Shown here: piece by piece, positions 7,856 through 18,200 of the stretch
How the letters are laid out: every line of letters begins with the position of its first letter
Numbering within the stretch: the first letter of the stretch is position 1
From: Actinophytocola xanthii
GTDB taxonomy: Bacteria > Actinomycetota > Actinomycetes > Mycobacteriales > Pseudonocardiaceae
Reading direction: 5' to 3'
NCBI RefSeq assembly: GCF_001921205.1
Contig: NZ_MSIE01000054.1
Location: 18,096 to 82,095, forward strand
Length of the DNA stretch: 64,000 nt
Program-made: the position numbers and the translations under genes
Notes under the pieces: model-generated
The model's database searches: none
Seen by the model: the letters and a program-made list of their open reading frames with translations, nothing else
Told to the model about the DNA's origin: nothing

Positions 7856-10502
7856 CAGGAGGACCGGTAGCCGACAGCAGGCGGGCTTCCACCCGGCTCG
7901 CGGCGGGGTGGCGGATCTTCTGGTAGATCTTCAACGCCGCCCGCAGGCCGGCGACCCGATCGGCCGCGTCCGGGTGCGTCTCGGCGAGCCGTTCGGTCGC
8001 GACGGCCTCCCAGTACCTGTCGCCCAGGATGCGGTCCAGCTCCAGGGAACGTCGGTAGAACTCGCCGGCCGCGGCGAGGTCGAGCGCGCGCTCGGCGTCG
8101 CCCAGGGTGAGCAGGACGTCGGCCTGGCCTTCGAGATGGCCGATGGCGGTGTACAGCTCCAGGGCGCGCACGGCCAGCGGACGAGCCTCCTCGAAGCGGT
8201 CCAGGACGGTCAGCTGAGCGGCCAGGGCGGCCAACCCGTCGGCGCGTCCGAGGTCGTCGTCGTCGAACCGGCGGATCAACGCCCACGCCGCCTCGGCATG
8301 GGCGAGAGCCTCGTCGTACCTGCCCCACGCGTCGAACACGCGGACGTAGGCGAGGTGGTTCCTGAACGCGCCGCGCTCGTCGGCGGTACGGCGGTAGATC
8401 GCGGCCGCCCGGTCCAACAGCTCGACGGCCTCCTCGTACGGGCCGAGGTCCACGCCGATGATCACGCCGAGCCCCTGCCTGGCCACGGAGACCGCCAGCC
8501 CTCGACAGGTCGTCGCCTCGCCGAAGGGGTCCTCGGCCTGCCGCACCGCCGCCAACGCCGCCCGGTGGATGGCGACGCGCTCGGACCACCTCCCCGTGCG
8601 GCGGAGGAACGTCGTGGATGCCCAGGCGATTCGCCAGGCGTGGTCGCAGAGACCGGCGGCCGCAGCGAACCCGACCATCGCCAGCAGCGTCGGGTGCTCA
8701 TGGGTGAACCAGTCCATGGCGCCGCCGTAGTCCGCCAGCTCCATCCCGCCGTCCCGGTACCCCTCGGTCACCGTCTCCCGGCCGTGGCGGTGCGGCAGGA
8801 GCAGACGATCAGCTCGGATCGCGGTGCTGAGGCAGTGCCCGACCACCCGCCTCCTGGCGTCGTGACGCTCCGGGTCGTTCGCCACCAGTTCGGCGGCGTA
8901 GGCCCGGAGCAGATCGTGCAGACGGAACCGGTTGGGCAGGTACTCGCCGACCAGGTGTGCCTGGGTCAGCTCTCGCAGCGCCCCACGTGCCCCGGCGCCC
9001 CCGACCAGAGCGTCGCAGGTGGACACGTCGATGTCCGCCCCCGGGTAGAGACCCAGGAGCCGGAACAGATTCGCGGCCCGCGGTGAGAGCACGGAGTACG
9101 ACCACGAGAACACCGCCCGGAGGTCGAGGTCCGGTTCACCCAGATCCAGCGCGTCCAACCGGCGCCTCTCGTCGCGGAGCTCCTCGACGAGGTCGCCCAG
9201 GGACAGCATCGGCTGGCTCGCGGCCCGGGCGGCCGCCACGCTCAGCGCGAGGGGGAGGTTCGCGCAGAGGCGGACCAGCTCGGCTGCGGCGTGCGGGTCC
9301 GCGTCGAGCCGGTCGGCGCCCACCCGCTGGGCCAGCAGCGCCAGTGCCTCCTCGTCGGACAGGACGTCCAGCACCACCCGGTGTGCGCCGTGGCGGACCA
9401 GCAGGCTGTCCATCCGGTTCCGGCTCGTGACCACCACGGCGCAGGTGGGGCTGCCGGGCAGGAGCGGACGCACATGGTCGCTCGAGCGTGCGTTGTCGAG
9501 AACGACCAGCATGCGCCGGTCGGCGAGCAGACTGCGGTAGAGCGCCGACTTGCCGTCCAGGTCGGTCGGGATGGCCTCCGGCGAGACGCCGAGGGTCTGC
9601 AGGAAGCTGTCGAGTACCTGGCTCGCGTCCATGGGCTCCTGCTCGTCGAAGCCCCGCAGGTTGACATGCAGCTCGCCGTCCGGGAAACGGCCGCGTACAC
9701 GCTGGGCGAGCGCCAGGGCGAGCGCGGTCTTGCCGATACCCGCTGTGCCGTTGATCGCCGTGATCACGACCGTGGCGTCGCGACCAGGCGACATCGCCGC
9801 GTCGACCAGCTCGGTCAACCAGGTCAGCTCCGCCTCCCGGCCGACGAACTGCCGGGAGGTCGGCGGCAGTTGGTGGGGAGCCGCCGGCCGGGCCACCAGG
9901 GGCTGCTCGTCCACCGCTGCCGGTTCGCCGTCCACCAGTCGAACCCAGGCCACCGTGTCGGTCTCCTTGGTCGTGACGTGGACGCGGCGGTACGCCTCGC
10001 GGGCGGCGGTGGCGCTGTGCCAGACCACCTCCTCGAAGAACCAGGCGGAGGTGATGATGCTGAGCAGGCCCGAGGACCGGGCATGCGCCGCGGTGAACGC
10101 CGGGGAGTCCAGCAGCCGGAACGCCAGGTTCACCGCCCGTCCGACCACGCCGTGCTCGTCGTAGTGGATCTCCCCGGCGTGCAGTGCGAGCCGCAGGCGG
10201 ATCTGCTCCTCGGCTGGGCGGGCCTGGTTGTGCGCCCGCAGCCCGGCCGCCAGCCGTTCCGGCAGCAGTTCGACGAACACGCCCTTGCCGACGGTCGCCG
10301 GAATGACCACGAGCACGCCGTCGCCGCGATCCTCGTGATCGCAGTCCGGCCAGGAGACGCCGATCTCGGCGAAGACGCGCTCCAGCACCCCGTACAACCC
10401 TCGCCGCACGGTCAGCTGGTGGAGGTTTGTCCGCCGCCGGTCCCCGAACGCCGACACGTCGACCACCAGGACGGTCCGGTGAACGGCGGCCGGCGGGGTC
10501 AT
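7836..10502 (-). CDS. NLR-like protein: nucleotide cyclase domain, NB-ARC ATPase, TPR repeats
   Basis: 888 aa. Residues 1-185 resemble a class III nucleotide cyclase: VVDVSAFGD and EDRGDGVLVV supply the two metal-binding Asp, and GRAVNLAFRLLD supplies the Asn and Arg used in catalysis. Residues about 225-500 are NB-ARC: P-loop NGTAGIGKTALA, Walker B MLVVLDNA, sensor VVTSRNR, GLPL-like NLPLAL. After a winged-helix region (about 510-580), TPR-like helices run to the C-terminus. The family acts as a STAND switch in conflict or developmental signalling. Related N-terminal domain occurs in the VMAP protein at 33804. Whether the cyclase is active is not settled by sequence. Convergent 20-base overlap with the oxidoreductase gene. 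Confidence 0.88.
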   Translation of the reverse strand: MTPPAAVHRTVLVVDVSAFGDRRRTNLHQLTVRRGLYGVLERVFAEIGVSWPDCDHEDRGDGVLVVIPATVGKGVFVELLPERLAAGLRAHNQARPAEEQIRLRLALHAGEIHYDEHGVVGRAVNLAFRLLDSPAFTAAHARSSGLLSIITSAWFFEEVVWHSATAAREAYRRVHVTTKETDTVAWVRLVDGEPAAVDEQPLVARPAAPHQLPPTSRQFVGREAELTWLTELVDAAMSPGRDATVVITAINGTAGIGKTALALALAQRVRGRFPDGELHVNLRGFDEQEPMDASQVLDSFLQTLGVSPEAIPTDLDGKSALYRSLLADRRMLVVLDNARSSDHVRPLLPGSPTCAVVVTSRNRMDSLLVRHGAHRVVLDVLSDEEALALLAQRVGADRLDADPHAAAELVRLCANLPLALSVAAARAASQPMLSLGDLVEELRDERRRLDALDLGEPDLDLRAVFSWSYSVLSPRAANLFRLLGLYPGADIDVSTCDALVGGAGARGALRELTQAHLVGEYLPNRFRLHDLLRAYAAELVANDPERHDARRRVVGHCLSTAIRADRLLLPHRHGRETVTEGYRDGGMELADYGGAMDWFTHEHPTLLAMVGFAAAAGLCDHAWRIAWASTTFLRRTGRWSERVAIHRAALAAVRQAEDPFGEATTCRGLAVSVARQGLGVIIGVDLGPYEEAVELLDRAAAIYRRTADERGAFRNHLAYVRVFDAWGRYDEALAHAEAAWALIRRFDDDDLGRADGLAALAAQLTVLDRFEEARPLAVRALELYTAIGHLEGQADVLLTLGDAERALDLAAAGEFYRRSLELDRILGDRYWEAVATERLAETHPDAADRVAGLRAALKIYQKIRHPAASRVEARLLSATGPPVRTSRR

Positions 10503-10568
10503 GTCCCCATGAACCCACTTCGCGGCACCGACGGCAAGCGGTGCCGGCTCCCGCGCCCGGCCGGCGCC

Positions 10569-11801
10569 TCAGGCGTTGTCGCGGACCCAGAGGCCGAGCA
10601 GGCCGCGGAAGTGCGCCAGGAACCGGTCCTGCTCGGCGGCCGGGTAGGTCGTCCGGACCGTCTGCACGAGGAGCTCGTCGAACGCCGCGGACGTGACCCA
10701 GTCCCGCACCAGGTCGTCGACCCGGGCGAGTGAGGTCGCGCAGAAGTCGTGGTAGCGGTCGGTCTCGAAGTAGTCGTCGGCGAGGCGGCGGTACTCGGTG
10801 AGCTTCTCCTCGTAGCTGCGCTCGGAGTCGGCGACCTCGAAGTACAACCTGGTCGCCAGGTCGAGCCGCGGCCGGCGGCCGGACACCGCGCAGTAGACCG
10901 ACCACTTGAGCAGGGTCGAGATCGCCCACGGGAAGTAGTAGTGCAGCGAGGTGATCGAGATGTCCGGGCAGGCGTTGGCGTAGTCGATGGGGTGCACCGA
11001 CTCGCCGATCACCAGGCTCTCGCAGGAGTTGAACTCCCAGCGGAAGAACGCGTTGATCAGCCGAGAGATCGTCAGCACCTCCGCCCCCGCCTCGGGGGAG
11101 AGGAACTCGTGGTCCACGGCGTACCGGTCGTGCATGGGCTGGTCGGGCCGGAAGCGCATCACCATGCTGTCCGGGCCGATCGTCAGCGACCGGGCGAACA
11201 CGTCGTAGCCCTCGACCGACGCCTGGAGGTGCATGAGCATCTCGCCGGACTGGTCGTAGGCCTGGTGCAGGGTGGCCGCGTCCTTGATCCGGGAAACGCC
11301 CCGCCACGCCCCGCCGTCGTAGGGCTTCATGTACAGCGGATAGCCGATCCGCTCGGCGATCTCGTCGAGGTCGAACGGCCGGTTGTACCGCCCCGCCGTG
11401 TAGACGTAGCGGGCGTTGTCGAGCGGGTTCTTGTACGGCACCAGCCACGTGTCCGGCACCTTGAGGCCAAGCCGGATCATCGCGCAGTACGCGGCGTGCT
11501 TCTCCATCGACTGGAAGGTGAACGGGCTGTTCAGCAGGTACACGTCGTCCATCAGCGCGATCTTCTTCAGCCACTCGCGCGGGTGGTAGTACCAGTAGGC
11601 CAACCGGTCGATCACGAGGTCGTAGCGCGGCTTCGCCCTCAGGTCGAACGGTTCGATCGTGATGCGCTCGGTGTGCAGCGTGTGCTCGACGCCCTGGTGG
11701 CTGACCCGGCCGAGCCGTCGCACCAGCTCCTCGAACGCGCGCGGCCAGTCCTCCTCCGTCCCCAGCAGCAGACCCAGCAGGTGTTCGGTGCGGTCGGGCA
11801 C
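10569..11801 (-). CDS. ATP-grasp-like protein
   Basis: 410 aa. GTG at 11801 is chosen because GAGGAGG stands 7 bases upstream. YDLVIDRLAYWYYHPREWLKK and a central region with PLYMKPYDGGAWRG (ATP-grasp-like Lys and Gly-rich loop) are followed by metal-site-like acidic/Asn residues (AVDHEFLSP, EFNSCESLV). No signal peptide. Third gene of an operon with two esterases; 14 bases after the esterase stop. The ATP-grasp fold joins a carboxylate to an amine or thiol. I infer a ligase acting with the two hydrolases, substrate unknown. Confidence 0.75.
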   Translation of the reverse strand: MPDRTEHLLGLLLGTEEDWPRAFEELVRRLGRVSHQGVEHTLHTERITIEPFDLRAKPRYDLVIDRLAYWYYHPREWLKKIALMDDVYLLNSPFTFQSMEKHAAYCAMIRLGLKVPDTWLVPYKNPLDNARYVYTAGRYNRPFDLDEIAERIGYPLYMKPYDGGAWRGVSRIKDAATLHQAYDQSGEMLMHLQASVEGYDVFARSLTIGPDSMVMRFRPDQPMHDRYAVDHEFLSPEAGAEVLTISRLINAFFRWEFNSCESLVIGESVHPIDYANACPDISITSLHYYFPWAISTLLKWSVYCAVSGRRPRLDLATRLYFEVADSERSYEEKLTEYRRLADDYFETDRYHDFCATSLARVDDLVRDWVTSAAFDELLVQTVRTTYPAAEQDRFLAHFRGLLGLWVRDNA

Positions 11802-11815
11802 GGGCAAGCCTCCTC

Positions 11816-12541
11816 TTAGCAGAACCGGGGCAGGTGGTGGGCGAGCTGTGCGCGCCAGGACGGCCAGTCGTGCGGTACGTCGTGCCCCCACACGTCGAGC
11901 TCGCACCGCAGCCCCTTGTCCCCCAGCAGCCCGGCCAGGCGCCGGGTCGAATCCAGGGCGCCGGTGGTGTCCTCCCACTGGCCCTGGCCCACCACCAGCA
12001 GCACCGACAGCCGGCCGCGTAACCAGTCGAGGTGCTCGCCGTGCAGGTTCGGCACGAAGTCGAACGGGTTGGCGAAGTAGGCCGCGTCGCCGCGCTCACC
12101 CCACCCGTGCCAGGCGGACGGGTCGTAGTTGCCGGACATCCCGATCGCGAGGGGGAACAGGTCGGACCGGCGCAGCGCGAACAGCACCGCGTGGAACGCG
12201 CCCATCGAGGCGCCGACCGCGGTGATCTCCCGCGGTCCGCCGCAGTCGGCGTGGATGAGGGGAACGACGTGGTCGAGCACCCACGACTCGTACCCACCGT
12301 GCGCCAACGCTCGCTGCTCCATCGGCGCGGAGCGGTTCGACCAGGACGCCGAGTCGTTCGCGTCGACGCAGTACAGCTTGACCCGCCCGGCGTCCAGCAG
12401 CTGGCGCACGGCGTCGATCATGCCGTTGCTCTCGAAGTCCCACGCCCGGCCCTGCTCGGCGGGGAACACCAGCACCGGTCGCCCCCAGTGCCCGTAGGCG
12501 ATCACGGTGCCGCCGTGCAGCTCGAACTGGTCGCGGCGCAT
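11816..12541 (-). CDS. Esterase family protein (alpha/beta hydrolase)
   Basis: 241 aa, cytosolic. Nucleophile elbow VGASMGAFHA (Ser in G-x-S-x-G), preceded by YCVDANDSASW; Asp and His candidates in VWGHDVPHDWPSW near the C-terminus. Resembles the putative esterase family that includes esterase D and mycolyltransferase-like folds. ATG overlaps the upstream gene's stop by one base (TGATG), so translation is coupled. Middle gene of a three-gene operon. Confidence 0.82.
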   Translation of the reverse strand: MRRDQFELHGGTVIAYGHWGRPVLVFPAEQGRAWDFESNGMIDAVRQLLDAGRVKLYCVDANDSASWSNRSAPMEQRALAHGGYESWVLDHVVPLIHADCGGPREITAVGASMGAFHAVLFALRRSDLFPLAIGMSGNYDPSAWHGWGERGDAAYFANPFDFVPNLHGEHLDWLRGRLSVLLVVGQGQWEDTTGALDSTRRLAGLLGDKGLRCELDVWGHDVPHDWPSWRAQLAHHLPRFC

Positions 12542-13569
12542 CAGGATGTCCAGACCTGGGTCAGCAGGTCGACCAGCGCCGGGTCGAACGCGTCGCGCCA
12601 ACCGACGTAGTTGTGCGCGTCGGGAACCTCCACCAGCCGCACCGGGTAGTCCTGCCGGTCCAGGACCGCGGCCATCCGGCGGTTGTTGGCGAGGTTCTCC
12701 TCGGCCAGCCCGCAGGTCAGCACGGTGGGCACGGTCCGGGACGGACGGCGCCTGCGCACCCGGCCGACGAACGCGTCCACCCGCTCGAACCGGCCGAAGC
12801 GCTCCGCCTCGTGCGCGTCGACCGCGATGTCCAGGAACGACGCGGACTGCAGGAACAGACCGCCGAACAGGCCCGGGTGGCGGCGGTGGGCGTGCAGCAT
12901 GGCGAGCCCGCCGAGGCTCGCGCCCATCCCGACGACGGGACCGCGCACCCGCGCCGCGGTCCGCAGCGCCGGGAGGATCGTCCTGCGCAGTGCCGTCGCG
13001 TGCGCCGGGTTGGCCGAGTACTCCTCGTCGCGGTCGCCGGGGGAGAGCAGGGCGACGCGGTGCGACGGCAGGCGACCGGCCTGGATCATCGCGGCGGAGA
13101 AGAGGGTCAGCCCGGCGAGCTCGTCGTACTCGGGCCCGTCGTGCGCGACCAGCAGTGGGAGCGGCTCGTCGGGGCCGGCCGGGCTCCACAGCGTCACACC
13201 GTCGCGGACCTCCAGCCGCTCGCCCTCGACGCGGTCGGCCGCCAACCAGCTCGGCGCGGTGTAGTCGGGGAACTCGACGACGGACTTGTCGCCGAAAGCT
13301 CCCGGAGCGCGCAGGGGGTTGGCCGGGTCGCAGACCTCCTCGAGGTCCCCCGAGGGGTGGCGCAGCTGGAAGCGGTACTCCATCCGATGGACGGGTGGCC
13401 GGTCGAGCGTGAGCCGCCAGGTGCCCTCGGTATGGGTGAAGTCGAGCTCGGTTTCCGGCGGGAGCGAGAGGGCGGGCAGTAGCCGTGCGCCGTCCAGGTC
13501 CGGCCCGTCGTCGGGCAGCCGGAAGGTCACCGAGTCGGCGGTGACGATCGGCCCCGTGTCGATCACCAC
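12541..13569 (-). CDS. Alpha/beta hydrolase, enterochelin-esterase (Fes) like
   Basis: 342 aa. The N-terminal about 95 residues form a beta-sandwich like the Fes/IroD N-domain (HRMEYRFQLRHPSGDLEEVCDPANP). The rest is an alpha/beta hydrolase with LVAHDGPEY, nucleophile GMGASLGGLA and the His in DAHNYVGWRDAF. Fes-type enzymes hydrolyse siderophore trilactones, but no siderophore genes are near, so the substrate is open. Two in-frame GTGs (13569, 13566) are possible starts. First gene of the esterase-esterase-ATP-grasp operon. Confidence 0.8.
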   Translation of the reverse strand: MVIDTGPIVTADSVTFRLPDDGPDLDGARLLPALSLPPETELDFTHTEGTWRLTLDRPPVHRMEYRFQLRHPSGDLEEVCDPANPLRAPGAFGDKSVVEFPDYTAPSWLAADRVEGERLEVRDGVTLWSPAGPDEPLPLLVAHDGPEYDELAGLTLFSAAMIQAGRLPSHRVALLSPGDRDEEYSANPAHATALRRTILPALRTAARVRGPVVGMGASLGGLAMLHAHRRHPGLFGGLFLQSASFLDIAVDAHEAERFGRFERVDAFVGRVRRRRPSRTVPTVLTCGLAEENLANNRRMAAVLDRQDYPVRLVEVPDAHNYVGWRDAFDPALVDLLTQVWTS

Positions 13570-14160
13570 CCCATTCCAGCCACCGGGCGGGGGGGAGTCA
13601 AGTGCACGGCCGTCGGCCGACCTGAGCAGCGCGGACGATCCCGCTCCGCCCGACCCCCGGTCAGTTGTTGTCCAACCGAGACATTAGGGTGCGTACCGGT
13701 GACGAGCCCGGTGCGGCAGGGTGGTGCCGCCGGGGCGCCGATCACCCGCCGTGTGCGGCGGAGCGGCCGGCAGTGGCATTTGACGAGTGGGAGGACGGCC
13801 TCCTCACACAGCGTGCCACGGACCGATTTGATCAGGGCTTGAACGAAAGCTGCGTTCCTGCCCCCTGCTGCGACCCCTGGAGTGGTATGTGAATCCCCCA
13901 TTAAGCCATTTGGCCCTTAACTTTTGTCGTTCCGCGGCATAAGTTCGACTCGTTTGATCAGAAGCGGGCCGAAGGGCGTGGCAGCATGACAAGGATGTCA
14001 TCGCGGCGGGAGCACGGGGGTGTTCGATCCCTGTGCCAGCTGCGCGCATGGTGAGCCGACCTGGCCACGGCGCGAAAACCCATCCGGCCTCGACCTGGCG
14101 CTTCCCGGGGCCGACCGGCCAACACCCCTGCTCGCCTGCATCCCCGCCAACTGGAGATCC
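13570..14160. other. 591-base divergent intergenic region
   Basis: No convincing gene: the short frames here lack the third-position GC bias of their neighbours. The AT-richest part is 13890-13975 and holds a plausible promoter toward the laccase. An inverted repeat TGACA-AGGA-TGTCA lies at 13987-14000 and could be a regulator site. The laccase leader would be about 200 bases long, unusual for this window. Confidence 0.6.
13917..13945 (+). promoter_or_regulatory. Putative promoter of the laccase operon
   Basis: TTAACT (13917-13922), 17-base spacer, TAAGTT (13940-13945), in the AT-richest stretch of the intergenic region and facing the laccase gene. Only a sequence match. Confidence 0.35.
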
Positions 14161-15195
14161 ATGATGGACAAACGCGCCCCGTTCCCCGTCTCCCGCCGCT
14201 CCATGCTGGCCGGCGCCGCCGTCGTGGCCGCCGCGCCGGTGGTGGTGGCCAGTGCCACCGGGTCGACGGCCAGCGCCGTACAGGGCCGCGTCCGCCGCGT
14301 GACGATTTACGCGGAGGCGCTGCCGAACAACCAGTTCGGTTACGGCCTCGCGCCGGGGGAGGCGACCATCCCCGGGCCCCTGCTGGAGATCTACGAGGGC
14401 GACACCCTCGAGATCGAGCTGGTGAACACGACCAACCAACGCCTCTCGATCCACCCGCACGGCGTCAACTACGACACCGCGTCCGACGGCGCGCCGTTGA
14501 ACGGCTCCTTCAACGAGCCGGGGCAGACCCGCACCTACATCTGGCGCACGCAGACCCAGTACAAGGCCAGCGGTGGCTTCTACATGCCCGGTAGCGCGGG
14601 CTACTGGCACTACCACGACCACGCGATGGGCACGAGCCACGGCACCGCCGGTGTGGCCAGAGGGCTCTACGGCGGGCTCATCGTGCGCAGGCGCGGTGAC
14701 CTGCTGCCCGACCGCCAGTTCACCGTGGTGTTCAACGAGATGACCATCAACAACAAGGTCGCTCCGGACACCCCGATGTTCGAGGCGCGGCACGGCGAGC
14801 GCGTCGAGTTCGTCTGCATCGGGCACGGGAACCTGCCGCACACCTTCCACCTGCACGCGCACCGCTGGGCGGACACCCGCACCGGCATGCTCCGCGGCGA
14901 GAACGACCACGCCAACGTCGTCGACAACAAGAACCTCGACCCGGGCAGCTCGTTCGGGTTCCAGGTGCTCGCCGGCGAGGCGGTCGGCCCAGGCGCCTGG
15001 ATGTACCACTGCCACGTCCAGTCCCATTCGGACACGGGCATGGCCGGCATCTTCCTGGTGCGCAACGCGGACGGCACGATGCCGGCCGGTGCCCAGGAGG
15101 CCATCGACCGCTTCCACGGACACGACCACGGTGGGCACGCCGCAACTGAGCCGGCCGCGGCCACCGCCCCGCACACCGCACACGGCGGCCACTGA
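14161..15195 (+). CDS. Two-domain multicopper oxidase (small laccase), Tat-exported
   Basis: About 344 aa, the size of the Streptomyces small laccase SLAC. Twin-arginine signal SRRSMLAGAAVVAAAP near residues 10-30. Copper ligands in order: HPHG, HYHDH, HTFHLHAH and HCHVQSHSDTGM, i.e. all type 1, 2 and 3 sites. The family oxidises phenols with four-electron reduction of O2 and works as a trimer. Start ATG 14161 or 14164, both after GGAG. A His-rich tail (HGHDHGGH...HTAHGGH) may bind metal. Followed after 51 bases by a secreted PQQ-dehydrogenase gene, suggesting an extracellular oxidation set. Confidence 0.95.
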   Translation: MMDKRAPFPVSRRSMLAGAAVVAAAPVVVASATGSTASAVQGRVRRVTIYAEALPNNQFGYGLAPGEATIPGPLLEIYEGDTLEIELVNTTNQRLSIHPHGVNYDTASDGAPLNGSFNEPGQTRTYIWRTQTQYKASGGFYMPGSAGYWHYHDHAMGTSHGTAGVARGLYGGLIVRRRGDLLPDRQFTVVFNEMTINNKVAPDTPMFEARHGERVEFVCIGHGNLPHTFHLHAHRWADTRTGMLRGENDHANVVDNKNLDPGSSFGFQVLAGEAVGPGAWMYHCHVQSHSDTGMAGIFLVRNADGTMPAGAQEAIDRFHGHDHGGHAATEPAAATAPHTAHGGH

Positions 15196-15246
15196 GCCGT
15201 CCGACACAACCAGACAACCCCCCAACCACCAACGAAGGAGCGAGGG

Positions 15247-18200
15247 ATGGGACGAAGAGTTCCCAGTGGCTTGGCCCGGCGCCGACCATGGCGACGGGCC
15301 GGGGTGGTGCTGACCAGCGCCGCGCTGTCGTTCGGCACGCTGGTCGCGCCGGCGCTTGTCGGCCAGACCGCGCCGGAGGCCGCGGCCCAGGCCGCGGCGC
15401 CGGTCAACGTGCTGGTCTTCCACGGGCCCGAGGACGCCCAGAAGGACCCCGTCGTCCGGGCGACCGACGCGATCGCCGGACTCGGCCAGCAGAACGGGAT
15501 GAACGTCGCGGTCACCAGCGACCCCGCCGCGTTCACCCCGCAGAACCTCGCCCGGTACCGCGGCGTTGTCATGCTCTCCGCGGAGGGCGCGGCGCTCAAC
15601 GCCGCGCAGGAGGCCGCGCTCCAGAGCTTCATCAAGGCCGGCAACGGCTACCTGGGTGTGGCCGACGCGGTCAAGTTCCAGCCCGACTCGACCTGGTTCA
15701 CCGGCCTGCTCGGTGCGCGTCCGGTCGGCTCGCTGCCCCAGGCGCTGCCGGCCGCGACCATCACCGCCAGCGCGGAGAACCCGCCGAGCGAGACCAAGGA
15801 CAAGCTCAACGACGGCCAGTCGAGCACCAAGTGGCTCGCCCGGGCGACCACGGGCTGGGTGACCTACCGGCTCGCCACCCCGGCCGTGGTGACCAAGTAC
15901 GCGCTGACCTCCGCCAACGACTTCGACGGCCGTGACCCGCGGAACTGGACGCTGCAGGGTTCCCAGGACGGCACGACCTGGACCGACATCGACAGCCGGA
16001 CCAACCAGGTCTTCCCGGAGCGCTTCCAGCGCAGGGAGTTCGAGGTCACCAACACGACGGCATGGGCTCACTACCGGCTCAACATCACCCAGAACTCGGG
16101 TGAGCCGCTGACCCAGCTCGCCGAGTGGAGCCTCTACACGGCCGAGTCCGCGCCCCCGCCGGAGCCGACCCCGGTGCAGTCGGTCGTCAACATCACCGAC
16201 CGCCACCACCCGGCCAACGCGGGCCTGCCGTTGAACGTCACCCGGACCGACAAGTGGTACAACTGGGCGACGAACCCGGTCGGCACGGTGCACACCGTGG
16301 CCCAGGTCGAGGAGCGGCACTACAACCCAGGCCCCGGCGCGAACGGACCGTTCCACCCGGTGTCCTGGTGCCGTGACTACGACGGTGGTCGGTCCTTCTA
16401 CACCGGCATGGGCCACACGGACGGCAGCTACAGCGAAAGCGCGTTCCGCAAGCACCTGCTCGGCGCTCTCAAGTGGACCACCGGCATGGTCCGTGCCGAC
16501 TGCAAGGCGACGATCGCGTCCAACTACAAGATCGAGCGCCTGACCGCTCCGAACCAGACCGGCCAGCTCGACCAGGTCGGCGAGCCGCACGGCCTGACCG
16601 TCGCGCCCGACGGCAAGGTGTTCTACGTCGGCAAGGCGGCCTGCCCGACGGCTCCGATCGTGGAGTGGGAGAACCCGAACGTCGGCAAGGGCTGCGGCAC
16701 GATCCACCAGTGGGACCCGGCGACCAAGCAGGTCAAGCTGCTCACCACCCTCGAGGTGATGGGCCACCGCGGCAGCGGCGACGAGCTGATCAAGAACGAG
16801 GAGGGCCTGCTCGGCATCGTCCTGGACCCGAACTGGGCGGACAACGGCTGGGTCTACACCTACTGGATGCCGCACGCCTCGATCGACCGGGACAAGCGGA
16901 TCGGTAAGCGCACCATTTCGCGCTTCACCTACAACTTCCAGGCCCAGACTCTGGACCAGGCGACCCGCAAGGACCTGCTGTCCTGGGACGTGCAGATCCA
17001 CAGCTGCTGCCACGCCGGTGGTGGCATGGCCTTCGACAAGGACGGCAACCTCTACGTCGGGTCCGGCGACAGCAACTCCTCGCAGGGCTCGGGTGGGTAC
17101 TCCGGCAACAACTGGACCGCCGAGTACAAGGGTGTGTCCTTCCAGGACGCTCGCCGCACCGCGGGTAACACGAACGACCTGAACGGCAAGATCATCCGGA
17201 TCCACCCGGAGGCCGACGGCACCTACACGATCCCCGAGGGCAACCTGTTCCCGCCGGGGACCGCGAAGACGCGGCCGGAGATCTACGTGATGGGTGTGCG
17301 GAACATCTCGCGCCTGCAGATCGACCCGGAGCACAACTGGCTGACCGCGGCCTGGGTCGGGCCGGACGCACTCACGCCGAACCCGAACCTGGGGCCGGCG
17401 AAGTACGAGACCGCCACGATCATCACCGAGGCGGGCAACCACGGTTGGCCGTACTGCATGGGCAACCGGCAGCCCTACCGCGACCGCAGCAACTCCAACG
17501 CCGAGGTGCTGACCGGGTGGTACGACTGCGACAACCCGCTGAACACCTCGCCGCGCAACACCGGTCTGATCGAGCTGCCGCCGGTCAAGGACAACATGAT
17601 CTGGTACTCGCCGGACGGTGGCGGCCCGGTCTTCCCGAAGCGGCCGGGTAGCTCGATCCCGACCTACAACGCCGCGGACGCCACCTACACCCAGCCCTAC
17701 CTCAAGGGTGGCAGCCAGGCCGTCATGACCGGTCCGACCTACCACTACGACCGGGTGAACACCAACAGCGGTGTCGCCTGGCCGAAGTACTGGGACGACA
17801 AGTGGTTCATCGGTGACCAGTCCAACAACCAGAACCGGATCGCGGTGACCGTCGACCCGGCCGGCGTCCCGACGGCCCAGCCGCCGGTGTTCGCCGAGAC
17901 CATCCGACCGATCATCCCCGGTGGTGGCGGCAGCGACCGGCTGCAGGACTGGATGGACGCCAAGTTCGGTCCGGACGGTGCGCTCTACCTGCTGGACTAC
18001 GGCGGCGGGTTCTTCTCGCTGACCCAGAACCAGAAGCTGATCAGGGTGTCCTACACCGGTGGCGGTCCGACCCCGGCCGTGACCACCAACTCGGTCGCGG
18101 TCCAGGACAGGGCGTTGACCTACCGGTTCAACGGCCTGCGTGCTGGCGGTGTGTCCTGGGCGTGGGACTTCGGCGACGGCACCACCTCGACCGAGGCCAA

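Noticed and set aside
9136..12297. 1053-codon minus-strand frame across the NB-ARC, ATP-grasp and esterase genes
   Set aside because: It is in a different frame from three recognised protein families and reads as Arg/Pro/Ala-rich shadow sequence.
13563..13901. Short frames on both strands in the divergent gap before the laccase gene
   Set aside because: No ribosome site, no domain and no third-position GC pattern typical of genes here.
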